Below, piece after piece: positions 9,901 to 16,580 of a stretch of DNA of 28,849 bases (positions are counted from its first letter, which is position 1; every line of letters starts with the position of its first letter). A model generated the notes under the pieces. The model searched no databases, had not been told where the DNA came from, and was given only the letters and a program-made list of their open reading frames with translations. The stretch comes from Dunaliella salina. Lineage: Eukaryota > Chlorophyta > Chlorophyceae > Chlamydomonadales > Dunaliellaceae. Where the stretch lies: positions 27,551-56,399 of the forward strand of contig MU070197.1 in assembly GCA_002284615.2 (NCBI GenBank), in the 5' to 3' direction. A program made the translations under genes and the position numbers.

Positions 9901-11929
9901 TGGCTCAGGCATGATTATGTGGGAAGGAAGGCGGCTCCACGGAAACCTTCTTGCTCTAAAAAAGGGAGCCTGGCTTTTTGATTTGGACCTTGCAGCGCTC
10001 CAAATGCTTTTCCTCTCATTGTTTGAAATTCTTTCCTGCTTCATTGGAATGTATTCAAGTGCAAAATATCTTTTGTAGAAAAAGGATCTTTTGCACTGGA
10101 AAAGGAAAGAAAAAGAAAAACAACGTAGGCAGAGAAACTCTCCCTACATCAATTAAGGAAAAGGAGACACATTGGCTCAAAAAAGAGCCGTGTGCCCCCT
10201 CCACCGCAAGGTATGAGAAAGAGAAAGCTAATGTGGATCTGGAGGGTAACGAGAAGCACCTGGCTATAGAAATTGGCTGTGGGAAGTATTCTTGTTTTTA
10301 AAAAGCGCAGCGTGGTGACTAGTTTGTGAGCATATTGAACAGAATGAGCATGAAGTTGTTGAGCATGGTTCGACCGGAATGGAAACAATTGATTTGCGTC
10401 ATCTTTGGTCTCAAACGACAACTCAGTCATTTTGCTGAAATTTCAGAGAAAAGGAATTGTAGTGTTGACTTCTGGAGACCTTCAGCGAATAGGCATTTCA
10501 CAAGATTCAGCGTATCTGGGCAAATGCATAGGTGATTCTCTACCTGCTTCAGTGGGCTATTGTCATTGGCGCCATCTTATGAGCTTCTGCCTGTCCAAAG
10601 CAAATACTGAGCAAATTGACTTTTAATGTGTATATACGTGCCTGAGGCCACCTGCAATTTGCTGCCGGGCATACAGCTTATTTGGCACCTGCTTCAATTG
10701 GCCATTTTGCACCATATCATGCCTGTTCAAGCAAGTTCCACGCAAATTGGTTTTTGATTGAAGGTGTGCCGGGCAAAATACACGTGTCTGAGGCCACCCG
10801 CAATTTGCTACCGTCCGAGATGTGGGAAGCAACTGGAGGTGTGGAAGTGAAAGGGAAGGTGAGGGCACACCTCTGCTGATGAACACTTGCTGGCAATAAC
10901 TTTTTGTCACTCATCACCTGCAACACAGTCTCAACAGACTCAACACAGGCTCATGTTTGCGTCGGCTATGCAAGCACTGTTGTGCAAGCACCCACATTGT
11001 TGCTCTCCAGGTGAATTTCAAGCAAATTGAAGGCTAGCTTTAAAACGTTTCAGCTTCCAAGAAAATTCATGTATGCTGCCTGTTTTTGACTGCTAAGTCT
11101 AGGATTCCTTGCCGTTTGTCCGCTAGAGTTTGCTTTGCTTTGTTTGTATCCTGTGGTGAGCTGATAAAGAGACTGTGCATCACAGTGCGCTGTCAGAGCT
11201 CTTACAAATTTGTTTCAGCAATTCAAGGATTGCCCTTGACATGACGCAACAAAAATCAGGCCTTAACCACTTTTGAGCTGCGGAGCTTATGTGCAAATTC
11301 CTTGCCCCTTGCATTGCAATTGCCCAGAATGTCTAAATTTGTACAGCTAACTACCGCATGATGCACTGTTAGAAACTGCAGTACTTTTCACTGCCTCGTT
11401 CTGAAGCTTGGTGTCTCTTTCTCATTCATTGATGTAGGGAGAGTTTCCTGTGCAGTGTCAATTGTTTTAATGCATCTGGCAACCCTGTTGAGTGCGTGAA
11501 CAGAAACAACACGTTCTCTGAATACTGTACCTTGGCCATGGTGGATTCAGGGACAAATGAAGAGCTATCTCTGGACTCCTGATACATCAAGACTCTCTGG
11601 TGGCCAGGGCATTGATGCAACGTCTTCTATACCACTCGGACACAGGGAAGCACAGCAGCACGTGCAAGGCAATAGTCTGCCTCTCCCTGCCCTCAGACCA
11701 GCAATCCGCCTTCTCTGCAGCCCACTTACTTCCCAAGCAACCATGTCCTACGATTTTCCAAAAGAGGTGAGCGATGAAGACAATGCAGGAAGCTTGTCTT
11801 AAATATGTGGCATAGACCCTTGATGCTTCAATCAACAAAGTAGAAAGGAAAACTAGCTAGAGGAAATTTGAAGCCTTTTCAAGGCAGTCATCATGCACAA
11901 ATGTGTGCTTCACAGACCCCTTTGACAGT

Positions 11930-11960
<31 letters not shown>

Positions 11961-12779
11961 NNNNNNNNNNNNNNNNNNNNNNNNNNNNNNNNNNNNNNNN
12001 NNNNNNNNNNNNNNNNNNNNNNNNNNNNNNNNNNNNNNNNNNNNNNNNNNNNNNNNNNNNNNNNNNNNNNNNNNNNNNNNNNNNNNNNNNNNNNNNNNNN
12101 NNNNNNNNNNNNNNNNNNNNNNNNNNNNNNNNNNNNNNNNNNNNNNNNNNNNNNNNNNNNNNNNNNNNNNNNNNNNNNNNNNNNNNNNNNNNNNNNNNNN
12201 NNNNNNNNNNNNNNNNNNNNNNNNNNNNNNNNNNNNNNNNNNNNNNNNNNNNNNNNNNNNNNNNNNNNNNNNNNNNNNNNNNNNNNNNNNNNNNNNNNNN
12301 NNNNNNNNNNNNNNNNNNNNNNNNNNNNNNNNNNNNNNNNNNNNNNNNNNNNNNNTGTACGCACATGTGCATGCACATACACAGGGCACAAGTGTCACCA
12401 AATACATCCCTCTCCAGATCATTCAAGCAGGCAGAGCGTCCATGCACCTCTGATGCATGCAGTGGCTGTCGTGTTACAGCCACCCTCGATTGGTGTATGG
12501 GGTGCACCAACCTAGGAGGAAATCTATGGTTTGAATCCTGAAGGCGGGGGGTTCATTTTGAGCCCTTTGCTGGGGATCAGTGGGAGGGCCTTTCCTTAAT
12601 GCACGCGGCCAAACAGCATCTTTCTTTTCTGTCTTTTCATGCAGACATCAGATCACCTTTTCCTGGGAGCCAAGGCCGCAGGCTCAAGCATGCCCCCATC
12701 CAAGATCATCAAGGCTACTCAAACGCTGAGTCAAAAGTTGTACAAGACGGGGGAACATCAGGAGCCACTCAGACTCTGA
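3828..12779 (+). CDS. Class III nucleotide (probably guanylyl) cyclase, multi-exon, 5' end not found
   Basis: This gene would make cyclic nucleotide (cGMP or cAMP) from GTP or ATP. Exons: 3828 (or 3860)-3909, 4554-4670, 5024-5110, 8040-8198, 9577-9639, 9806-9890, 10764-10858, 11551-11766, 12645-12779. All introns are GT-AG. Junctions are phase 0 except 9890/10764, which is phase 1, and the joined frame is open to TGA at 12777. The joined product is about 330 residues and covers the linker helix before the domain (LLSHIMPQHVIQ), the whole catalytic domain, and a Ser/Pro/Gln-rich tail of about 100 residues. Catalytic residues visible: metal Asp at 4641 (FMDVCGFT) and 8055 (ETAGDCY), Glu at 8043 (guanine-type), Asn at 9863 and Arg at 9875 (VNTSSRMES). 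The guanylyl-type Cys is replaced by Ser (9842). The N-terminal sensor or membrane region is missing from what I can assemble. Extra exons could lie in the gap at 11961-12355. Confidence 0.88.
3910..4553. other. Cyclase intron a-b
   Basis: A 644-base GT-AG intron. No coding is supported. It contains a family-2 terminal repeat in - orientation at about 4385-4500, ending 53 bases before the acceptor. Confidence 0.8.
4385..4500 (-). repeat. Family-2 terminal repeat copy
   Basis: The reverse complement reads AAAGTCTACGCTGG, CAGCATGCATTAAGGAAAG, ACCCAACAGCCAGC, GGCACTAACAG, CAAGCCCCGCCAAAGAAGG. That is nearly collinear with 16451-16535 on the + strand and related to the inverted repeats of the element at 23558-24112. 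It is a solo end or the right end of a degraded element inside a cyclase intron. Confidence 0.75.
4554..4670 (+). CDS. Cyclase exon b: first metal-binding Asp
   Basis: This exon is 117 bases (39 codons) between cttctag and AAG|GTGAGC, phase 0 at both ends. It reads FLAMES..., then AHKSATLMFMDVCGFTAMSK. The Asp of FMDVCGFT (4641-4643) is the conserved metal ligand of beta-strand 1. The ATG at 4563 lies inside the exon and is not the gene start, because exon a continues into it in phase. Confidence 0.92.
5024..5110 (+). CDS. Cyclase exon c
   Basis: This exon is 87 bases (29 codons) between cacctcag and AAG|GTACGC. It reads EVEPVQVMIFLNTLFSHIDK then LVDMYGVHK, matching the cyclase helix 'P..V...LN.LF..FD.L...YGV.K'. 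Phase 0 at both ends. The next exon is 2929 bases downstream. Confidence 0.93.
5640..6545 (+). pseudogene. Decayed non-LTR retrotransposon fragment (RNase H to Cys/His finger)
   Basis: Pieces of an RNase H domain can be read on the + strand with frame changes: YTDGS near 5691, IVRAELAALAAAK near 5828, and CANASARYQALKGGDIPAD near 6077. That is the same order (D, E, last Asp region) as in the intact-looking RNase H at 17.7-18.1 kb. Further on, about 6468, CPHCGEPDHALTF followed by a stop matches the C-terminal finger (CPLC...H) of those elements. At least four stops or frameshifts interrupt it. It is inactive and lies in sense orientation inside the cyclase intron. The assignment rests on motif order only. 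Confidence 0.65.
6570..6640 (+). repeat. Family-2 repeat motif
   Basis: GGTACGCTGGCCATAGACTG and GCGTGCATTAAGGGAAG (6596-6612), followed by AGCAAGCTAGC and GGCCTCCC, match the outer part of family-2 ends. It is a solo or degraded copy immediately after the LINE relic. Confidence 0.6.
6970..7162 (-). CDS. Uncertain antisense exon candidate
   Basis: A - strand frame of about 64 codons after a possible acceptor (gtgttcag) encodes a hydrophobic then amphipathic segment, with LMLGGLGMILELVSLQYFVY then MDVLLLRKELVKVYAELEAG. This looks more protein-like than the + frames. There is no recognised family, no convincing donor and no neighbouring exon. It sits inside the 2.9-kb cyclase intron, so it may be part of an old mobile element or chance. 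Confidence 0.2.
7368..7793. repeat. 65-bp minisatellite, about 7 units
   Basis: The unit begins CATAGAACCAGATGTGCTC, runs through ATCATCAAGAGCAG and ends GATACACTT; it is 65 bases in its regular form. The first unit carries an insertion (AAAAAGCCTGTTTCCAAC), the last is cut short before GGCATATG, and one unit (about 7585-7611) is truncated at a single N (7612), probably an assembly join. Later units are nearly identical, so the array is young. It is intronic and non-coding. Confidence 0.92.
8040..8198 (+). CDS. Cyclase exon d: purine-selecting Glu and second metal Asp
   Basis: This exon is 159 bases (53 codons) between tctctcag and CAG|GTACGT. It begins VETAGDCYIVAGG. Glu 8043-8045 is at the position that in guanylyl cyclases contacts guanine (adenylyl cyclases have Lys), and Asp 8055-8057 is the second metal ligand. 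An insert of about 20 residues, with ADADGFRQIVEDHNP, separates this from the helix AKAVLNVAGQ; animal enzymes are usually shorter there. Confidence 0.93.
8199..9576. other. Cyclase intron d-e
   Basis: A 1378-base GT-AG intron. It contains one family-1 repeat end (8487-8640, + orientation) and otherwise AT-rich sequence with no supported gene. Confidence 0.8.
8487..8640 (+). repeat. Family-1 repeat end
   Basis: CTACGTAGG, CCCACATCAATTGAGG, ATTGGCTCAAAGAGC, CCTCACCAGAAG and GTGGATTTGG occur in family order. It shares CCTCACCAGA with the family-2 arms. It is an intronic, non-coding, degraded copy. Confidence 0.6.
9577..9639 (+). CDS. Cyclase exon e
   Basis: This exon is 63 bases (21 codons) between tgtttcag and GTG|GTGAGT. 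It reads PVCIRIGMHTGDV, the conserved 'R.GIHTG.V' strand of class III cyclases. Phase 0. The larger open frame around it simply reads through both introns. Confidence 0.92.
9806..9890 (+). CDS. Cyclase exon f: transition-state Asn/Arg
   Basis: This exon is 85 bases between cattacag and CACTG|GTGCGT, and ends in phase 1. It reads VSGMIGTKLPKFSIFGDAVN then TSSRMEST. Asn (9863) and Arg (9875) are the transition-state residues. The residue before IFGD is Ser (9842), where guanylyl cyclases normally have Cys and adenylyl cyclases Asp. The frame continues open past the donor, but reading on would lose the conserved PGKI segment, which is found exactly in phase in exon g. Confidence 0.92.
9891..10763. 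other. Cyclase intron f-g
   Basis: An 873-base intron with GTGCGT donor and AAG acceptor. It contains a family-1 repeat end (10100-10250) and the first unit of a ~145-bp tandem duplication that includes a decayed copy of the start of exon g. Confidence 0.8.
10100..10250 (+). repeat. Family-1 repeat end, well preserved
   Basis: This is the best copy: GAAAGAAAAAGAAAAACAAC, GTAGGCAGAGAAACTC, TCCCTACATCAATTAAGG, AAAAGGAGACACATTGGCTC, AAAAAAGAGCC, CCCCCTCCACCGCAAGG, GTGGATCTGGAGGG. It serves as the reference for the other copies listed. Confidence 0.8.
10542..10813 (+). repeat. Partial tandem duplication across the intron/exon g boundary
   Basis: Landmarks recur in order at 132-146-base spacing: ACCTGCTTCA (10542 and 10687), GCCTGTYCAA (10589 and 10721), GCAAATTG (10611 and 10743). 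The exon core matches at 10632-10667 versus 10778-10813 (32 of 36 bases, all four differences transitions). The upstream unit lacks the acceptor AAG and the bases for GVPGK, so it is a decayed copy and not a usable exon. Confidence 0.75.
10764..10858 (+). CDS. Cyclase exon g
   Basis: This exon is 95 bases between gattgaag and AAG|GTGAGG. Joined in phase 1 it gives TGVPGKIHVSEATRNLLP and then GGVEVKGK, the usual end of the catalytic domain ('G.I.VS..T...L'). The acceptor is AAG rather than the commoner CAG. A degenerate copy of its first half lies 146 bases upstream (10632-10667) as part of a local duplication. Confidence 0.92.
10859..11550. other. Cyclase intron g-h
   Basis: A 692-base GT-AG intron. 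A short family-1 motif in - orientation (11430-11455, ATTGATGTAGGGAGAGTTTCC) is the only recognisable content. Confidence 0.8.
11551..11766 (+). CDS. Cyclase exon h: end of domain and tail
   Basis: This exon is 216 bases (72 codons) between gattcag and GAG|GTGAGC. It continues KGK with GQMKSYLWTPD, the terminal strand of the catalytic domain ('KGKG.M.TY.L'). A low-complexity tail rich in Q, L, P and S follows (HREAQQHVQGNS, LPLPALRP). Phase 0 at both ends. Confidence 0.85.
11931..11960. repeat. Run of 30 C next to the gap
   Basis: An unbroken C homopolymer runs directly into the unknown bases. It may be real simple sequence or a sequencing artefact at the contig edge. The long frames across it (poly-Pro or poly-Gly) are meaningless. 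Confidence 0.95.
11961..12355. other. Assembly gap (395 N)
   Basis: Unknown bases within the last cyclase intron (11767-12644). One or more small exons could be hidden here, although exons h and terminal are phase-compatible without any. Confidence 0.99.
12585..12640 (-). repeat. Family-2 repeat tail overlapping a splice acceptor
   Basis: GGCCTTTCCTTAATGCACGC then GGCC, followed by TTTCTTTTCTGTCTTTTC, matches the outer end of family 2 at 24050-24108. The pyrimidine-rich tail is exactly the tract preceding the terminal cyclase exon's AG at 12644. Confidence 0.6.
12645..12779 (+). CDS. Cyclase terminal exon (probable)
   Basis: After the acceptor cttttcatgcag (ending 12644), a phase-0 frame of 44 codons reads TSDHLFLGAKAAGSSMPPSK then a basic stretch, and stops at TGA 12777-12779. 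It is compatible with exon h but shows no family signature. The intervening intron contains a 395-base gap, so another exon may intervene. Its pyrimidine tract overlaps the tail of a family-2 repeat. Confidence 0.6.
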   Translation, partial: TSDHLFLGAKAAGSSMPPSKIIKATQTLSQKLYKTGEHQEPLRL

Positions 12780-12812
12780 GCCACTCAGACTCTGAGCTGC
12801 TCAGGCTCTGAG

Positions 12813-12940
12813 TTAGTGTTTGTTCAAGGATGTCATCCCATCACCTCAAGTATGCCATTGCCTGAGGCTTAAGGGCCTGGAGGCTCCAAGCATCTCCCTT
12901 TTTGGGCGTGCGCTGCAACACTTAAGAAGCAAGGAGGTGA
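12813..12940 (+). CDS. Unassigned exon candidate
   Basis: Just downstream of the cyclase stop, an open segment ends at a strong donor (AAGGAG|GTGAGC, GT at 12941). Its frame reads KGLEAPSISLFGRALQHLRS near the end. The only upstream acceptors are weak (AAG type), and a TAG lies just before the segment. It could be an alternative 3' exon of the cyclase, the edge of another gene, or chance. Confidence 0.25.
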
Positions 12941-13936
12941 GCTTGCCTGTTGCCCTCAAGAGTTCTGTACCTACAAGCCTTGGTTAATTTTTGTGCTGCC
13001 AGACCCCTGCTCATTTGCACTCTGGTCACCCAGATTTCTGATCAATGCGAGCATGAAGTCAAATACTAGAATAAAAATAACTTGCTCTAACAACAAGCAA
13101 TGTGCAGTGCAATGATTGGTGGGCGGGCAACTGATTTTCCTCAGCAAGCACTTGAAGCCTGGCTGGAGGCTAACCTTCACTTTCGTTTTTGACAGCAGAG
13201 GTGCTTGCCCCATTGCATGTTTTGAGAACTGGATTTGGATACTCATATTCTTACGGCCCTTGCGAGGAGTGTGTGCCTTCCTTTGTCGGATAAAGTTGAG
13301 TTCTTTGCCATGGGGGACGCATCCCATAAATTGTTGTAGGAGAGTTTCCTCTTCCTACATAGTTCTTTCATTTTGATTAATTCCTTTCCTTCTTCTTTCT
13401 TTTCTTGAAGGACATTTATCTACCTCACGAGCAGGAGTGTGAGTAGGGCATGTAAGGGCATGTTGAGCCAATATATAAGTACTCCGCGTTTTGTTTACCT
13501 GGCATGGGTGTTGCATGAAATTTGCTGCTGTGCACATTGCTATGAGAGTGAGATGTTAAGTTAGTTTGGGTGCCATCGTGCAAACTGCTGCTATGCAAAC
13601 TGCATGCATTTTCCGGATGCGTCCATGACTGCTAGTGTAGTCTGATTGCTGTTCCTCAACAGTTGGTCTCCTATTTTAGTCACATAATATTGTGATAAGA
13701 CATGACACCCAATACTGAGCACGTTTACACCCTCGGGCCATACATCCCCCGCCAATAAATCTTCTATTCCTTCTCCTCCCTCCCAACATCATCAATTACC
13801 ATCATATGACATTGTATGCAATAGGGAAGGCATGATCCGATTGCGAGGGGGGGCTGGGAGGCAAACTATTTGGGCTTGGTACGAGGCAGGCTGAAACCAC
13901 TGCAGGTAGCTGCGGGTTTGCTTGGTGTGTGCACAG
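12941..13936. other. Intergenic or intronic, repeat end only
   Basis: A family-1 end in - orientation is at 13325-13410 (TAGGAGAGTTTCCTCTTCC then TACATAG and a pyrimidine-rich tract to TTTCTTTTCTTGAAG). No gene is supported in the remainder. Confidence 0.6.
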
Positions 13937-14044
13937 GCTACCAGGTGCACTCTGCTATTGGTTTGAAATTGGTGCCCCTAATGTGAGGCAGATCAAAGGT
14001 GACTACGAGACATACGGATACATTAAGTTCATTGAGTTTGCCAG
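13937..14044 (+). CDS. Candidate internal exon, unrecognised
   Basis: A 108-base open segment lies between gtgcacag and GCCAG|GTGTGC. It is symmetric in phase (2/2) and so could be skipped without a frame change. It encodes about 35 residues including ALCYWFEIGAPNVRQIKGD then YETYGYIKFIEFA, which has normal globular composition and is unlike the surrounding noise. I do not recognise the family. No partner exon was identified on either side. Confidence 0.35.
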
Positions 14045-15260
14045 GTGTGCACATTTGTGCAATCATTTTATCACATTTTGCTTTGCTTTGCTTGCTGCCT
14101 TGAATTGCTTACATCCTTCCTTCCTTTCCTTTACTTTACATCCTGCACAAATATTTTAAAATGCTTCTTAGCAGGTGCAGGTGACTTCCAGTTGCCTGTC
14201 TTCACTGTTTGGAAGGTTTCATCACATTGGTCGTTTGTGTGTGCTTTCATTGCTGTCTAGGCCTGCAATGCCTTTTGATTTCCTGTAAGTATGGCAGTGG
14301 GATGTGGTCTAGTACTTGGCCTTTTTTAGGTGGCGGGGGGTCTGGGTTTCAAGCCCTTACGGTGGTAGGATTCTTGATCCTTTCCTTAAAATAAGCTTGA
14401 AGTCTTTACCGCTTGTGGAGCTTCTCCTTTCTTCCCACGACCAGTGTAGGGTACCCCTCCCTCTTGGTAAATGGTGCATGACGCAGAGCTGCCATGGAGT
14501 GGTCACATGATGCAGGCAGCTCTGTTGGAGTGACAGGCTCATACTTGGTTGTTTGCCTAACAGAGCAAGCAACGCAAAGCAAACTTCATATTGTTAACCT
14601 CAAGTTTGTCATTCTCAGTCTCAGGCGTTCCCAGGTGTTCTTCTACTTTTTATGTGCCTCTCTTTGAGCATTTGGTTGATATTTTTGAGCAAACAAGATT
14701 ATCCCCTGCAGCTTGCTTTCTATGTACTTCGATGCAACCAAACAGGCTACTTTCAAACTAGCAAGTTGCTCTTTATTTGATGATGTGCTTGCCAGTTGTA
14801 ACAATGGTTAGCCTCAGCCGGGTTGTCTGTCTGATTGGCTTATGGCTGGTCTCAGCTAGCAAGAAAATCCAAAAGTTTAGACTGGTTTATTGGAAAAGAG
14901 CGCTGCTTCATTCAGGAAAGTGTGAAAGCTCTGAGAGGAGAAAGAAGGAAAACCATGCAGGCAGGCAGTGAAAACACTCCCCACATCATCACATTACATA
15001 CAGTAGGGAGCATAACCTTCGGCTAGGTAGTTTGGCTGCTCGGTGTGTCTGAAAAAATCCATGAGTTCGGAGATAAAACAATGAATCTTAGTACCTTGCT
15101 TTTGGAAAAAACGGATACATTTTCAGAACGAGCATTGAAAAAAGTGGAAAGGGCCTATATTATTTGACACTTTTTAGACGACACGAGAAGTTACAAGGGC
15201 TGAGGAAGACAACATGTTTTCCATCTTGCAATTGTTCTAAATTTAGAACACTTAAAGTAT
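14045..15260. other. No supported gene
   Basis: The stretch contains short open frames only. A family-1 end in + orientation (about 14925-14995: GAGAGGAGAAAGAAGGAAAA, GCAGGCAGTGAAAACACTCC, CCACATCATCA) is the only recognisable repeat. Confidence 0.5.
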
Positions 15261-15265
15261 ACAAA

Positions 15266-15560
15266 TCACAGAGGTGCATGTCCTTGCCAATGAGAAGTTT
15301 CTACTCTGAGCTTGTGAGCGTGCAATCTGAAGCATGCCACGTTTCTCTGCATATGCCTACCTAAATCGAAATAAAGATACCTAGGAACACAGAAGGGTTT
15401 GCCATAAGCAGAAATTGGTCTGAAAGGAAGTGCCACCCAGTTGTGATATTTAGCCAATTTAGTGGGATGTTCACCATGCTCTGCCAAATCATCAGTTGAC
15501 CATACACTTCACAGCCTCTTCCTCAAATCTTCCACAAAATCTTTTATACCAGTGGGCGTG
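15266..15560 (-). pseudogene. LINE family-B RT C-terminal fragment
   Basis: The - strand reads KDFVEDLRKRL, stop, SVWSTDDLAEHGEHP, KLAKYHNWVALPFRP, CVPRYLYFDLGRH, NVACFRLHAHKLRVETS. This aligns position by position with the + copy at 22960-23220 (KDFVVDLRKRL, KLAKYHHWVALPLKP, SVPRYLHLDLGKH). One stop interrupts it and it ends abruptly. It is the remnant of an independent insertion. Confidence 0.8.
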
Positions 15561-15836
15561 AGTAAGGTTGCATCGCTTTATCCACCTACAAGGGCAGCTG
15601 AGAAAAAAAAAGATTTACGCCCTTGAGCATGCATTAAGTATAGAACCCATCAGGGAACTCACCAACCACCCGGATTTCTCCAAAGTTTCTTTTTGCGCAG
15701 CGAGTGTCCTCACCAAGGCTCGAAACATTATCCCTGTATCATTGTTTTCCCCGAGTATTTCCGGGAGATACCGGCTGAGCTACGCTTGCTCTTTTTATAG
15801 CTGAGCGGAGATTTACAGATTTACAAGGAGAGACCC
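15561..15836. other. Unassigned sequence between LINE fragments
   Basis: A + frame at 15568-15804 has no recognisable motif. It is probably degraded retrotransposon or spacer. Confidence 0.4.
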
Positions 15837-16450
15837 TCATTCAGCCAGAGTGTTCGGCTGATCCGCCTGTGACTGGTCCTCGCCAGTCAACATAATGTCC
15901 ATAAGCTCAAAAGTAAATAAATAAAGCTTGTTGTCGTGTTGAAAGAGGAAATCATGTACGGCCTGGACACAAACTTGTTGTAGGTAAGGTTGCTCCATCA
16001 AAAAATTATCAGAGAAGCAGTTGAACAGGGAAGCATTTCTCCTCAAATTATAAACATCTGGGTCTCTGCACACCAAAAGGGCATGAGCTTCATCCTCAAC
16101 CTCATCACAATAACAGCGTTCACACAAGAGGGAGTCCCGAGTATCAAGTCGCCATCTCTATCTTCAGTTTGTGTGCCCAAAGGCGGAAAGGGCTGACATT
16201 CCTGAGCGGAGACATAGGCTTGCAACCAGATCAAGGGCCTGAGTAAACCGGATTGTGTGAAGCAGTTACGTCTGTCCAGTCCCTCAAAGGCAGATATGAA
16301 TTCTGATGCCCAGCACTTGTTAGAAACACTATTCATGCCATATCTGCTCCAAGCACCTTGCGTAAAGTGGTACCTTGCAAGCAAGGGAGGCATTTTAAAA
16401 CCTGACAGCAGCTCGTAACTACTAGAATTGCAATGGTTCAAAGTGAAGTA
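15837..16450 (-). pseudogene. LINE family-B-like C-terminal fragment with Cys/His finger
   Basis: Read on the - strand with a frame change near 16100-16130: a segment with SVSNKCWASEFISAFEGLDR (compare SISRKCWTSESWQ in the + copy at 22.86 kb), then LLRPLIWLQAYVSAQECQPF, then CERCYCDEVEDEAHALLVC (C-x2-C ... H-x4-C finger of non-LTR elements), then AVHDFLFQHDNKLYLFTFEL. The finger matches C..C...DEKHALFLC at 23.25 kb. It is truncated at both ends and inactive. It is probably a sister subfamily of the 21-23.5 kb element. Confidence 0.75.
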
Positions 16451-16580
16451 AAGTCTGCGCTGGTACTTACCAGCGTGCATTAAGGAAAGACCCAACAGTT
16501 AGCACTGGCACTAACAGTGAGCCCCACCAAAGAAGGCTAGCTATGGGTAGCCCAGCTAATGAGGGTCCGGCGGGTCGTCG
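16451..16580 (+). repeat. Family-2 terminal repeat, inserted beside LINE remnants
   Basis: AAGTCTGCGCTGGTACTTAC, CAGCGTGCATTAAGGAAAG, ACCCAACAGTTAGC, GGCACTAACAGTGAGCCCC and ACCAAAGAAGGCTAGC match the - copy at 4385-4500 closely. CTAATGAGGGTCCGGCGGG at the inner end matches CTAATGGGGATCCGGAGG of the 23.6-kb arm. GC-rich unassigned sequence follows to about 16690. Confidence 0.75.

Noticed and set aside
9559..10078. Two + frames of 130-140 codons containing cyclase motifs
   Set aside because: They read through introns. The conserved residues fall into exons e and f, and the remainder is intron translation.
11857..12541. Open frames of 166-217 codons on both strands across the gap
   Set aside because: They are mostly N (unknown) plus poly-C, giving poly-Pro or poly-Gly. 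Not evidence of coding.
12480..12580. tRNA-like stretch with GGTTTGAATCC
   Set aside because: No cloverleaf can be formed around it. The context matches the inner part of repeat family 2, as also near 14330-14390.
15568..15804. 78-codon + frame between LINE fragments
   Set aside because: No similarity to either LINE family that I can see and no splice or start context.
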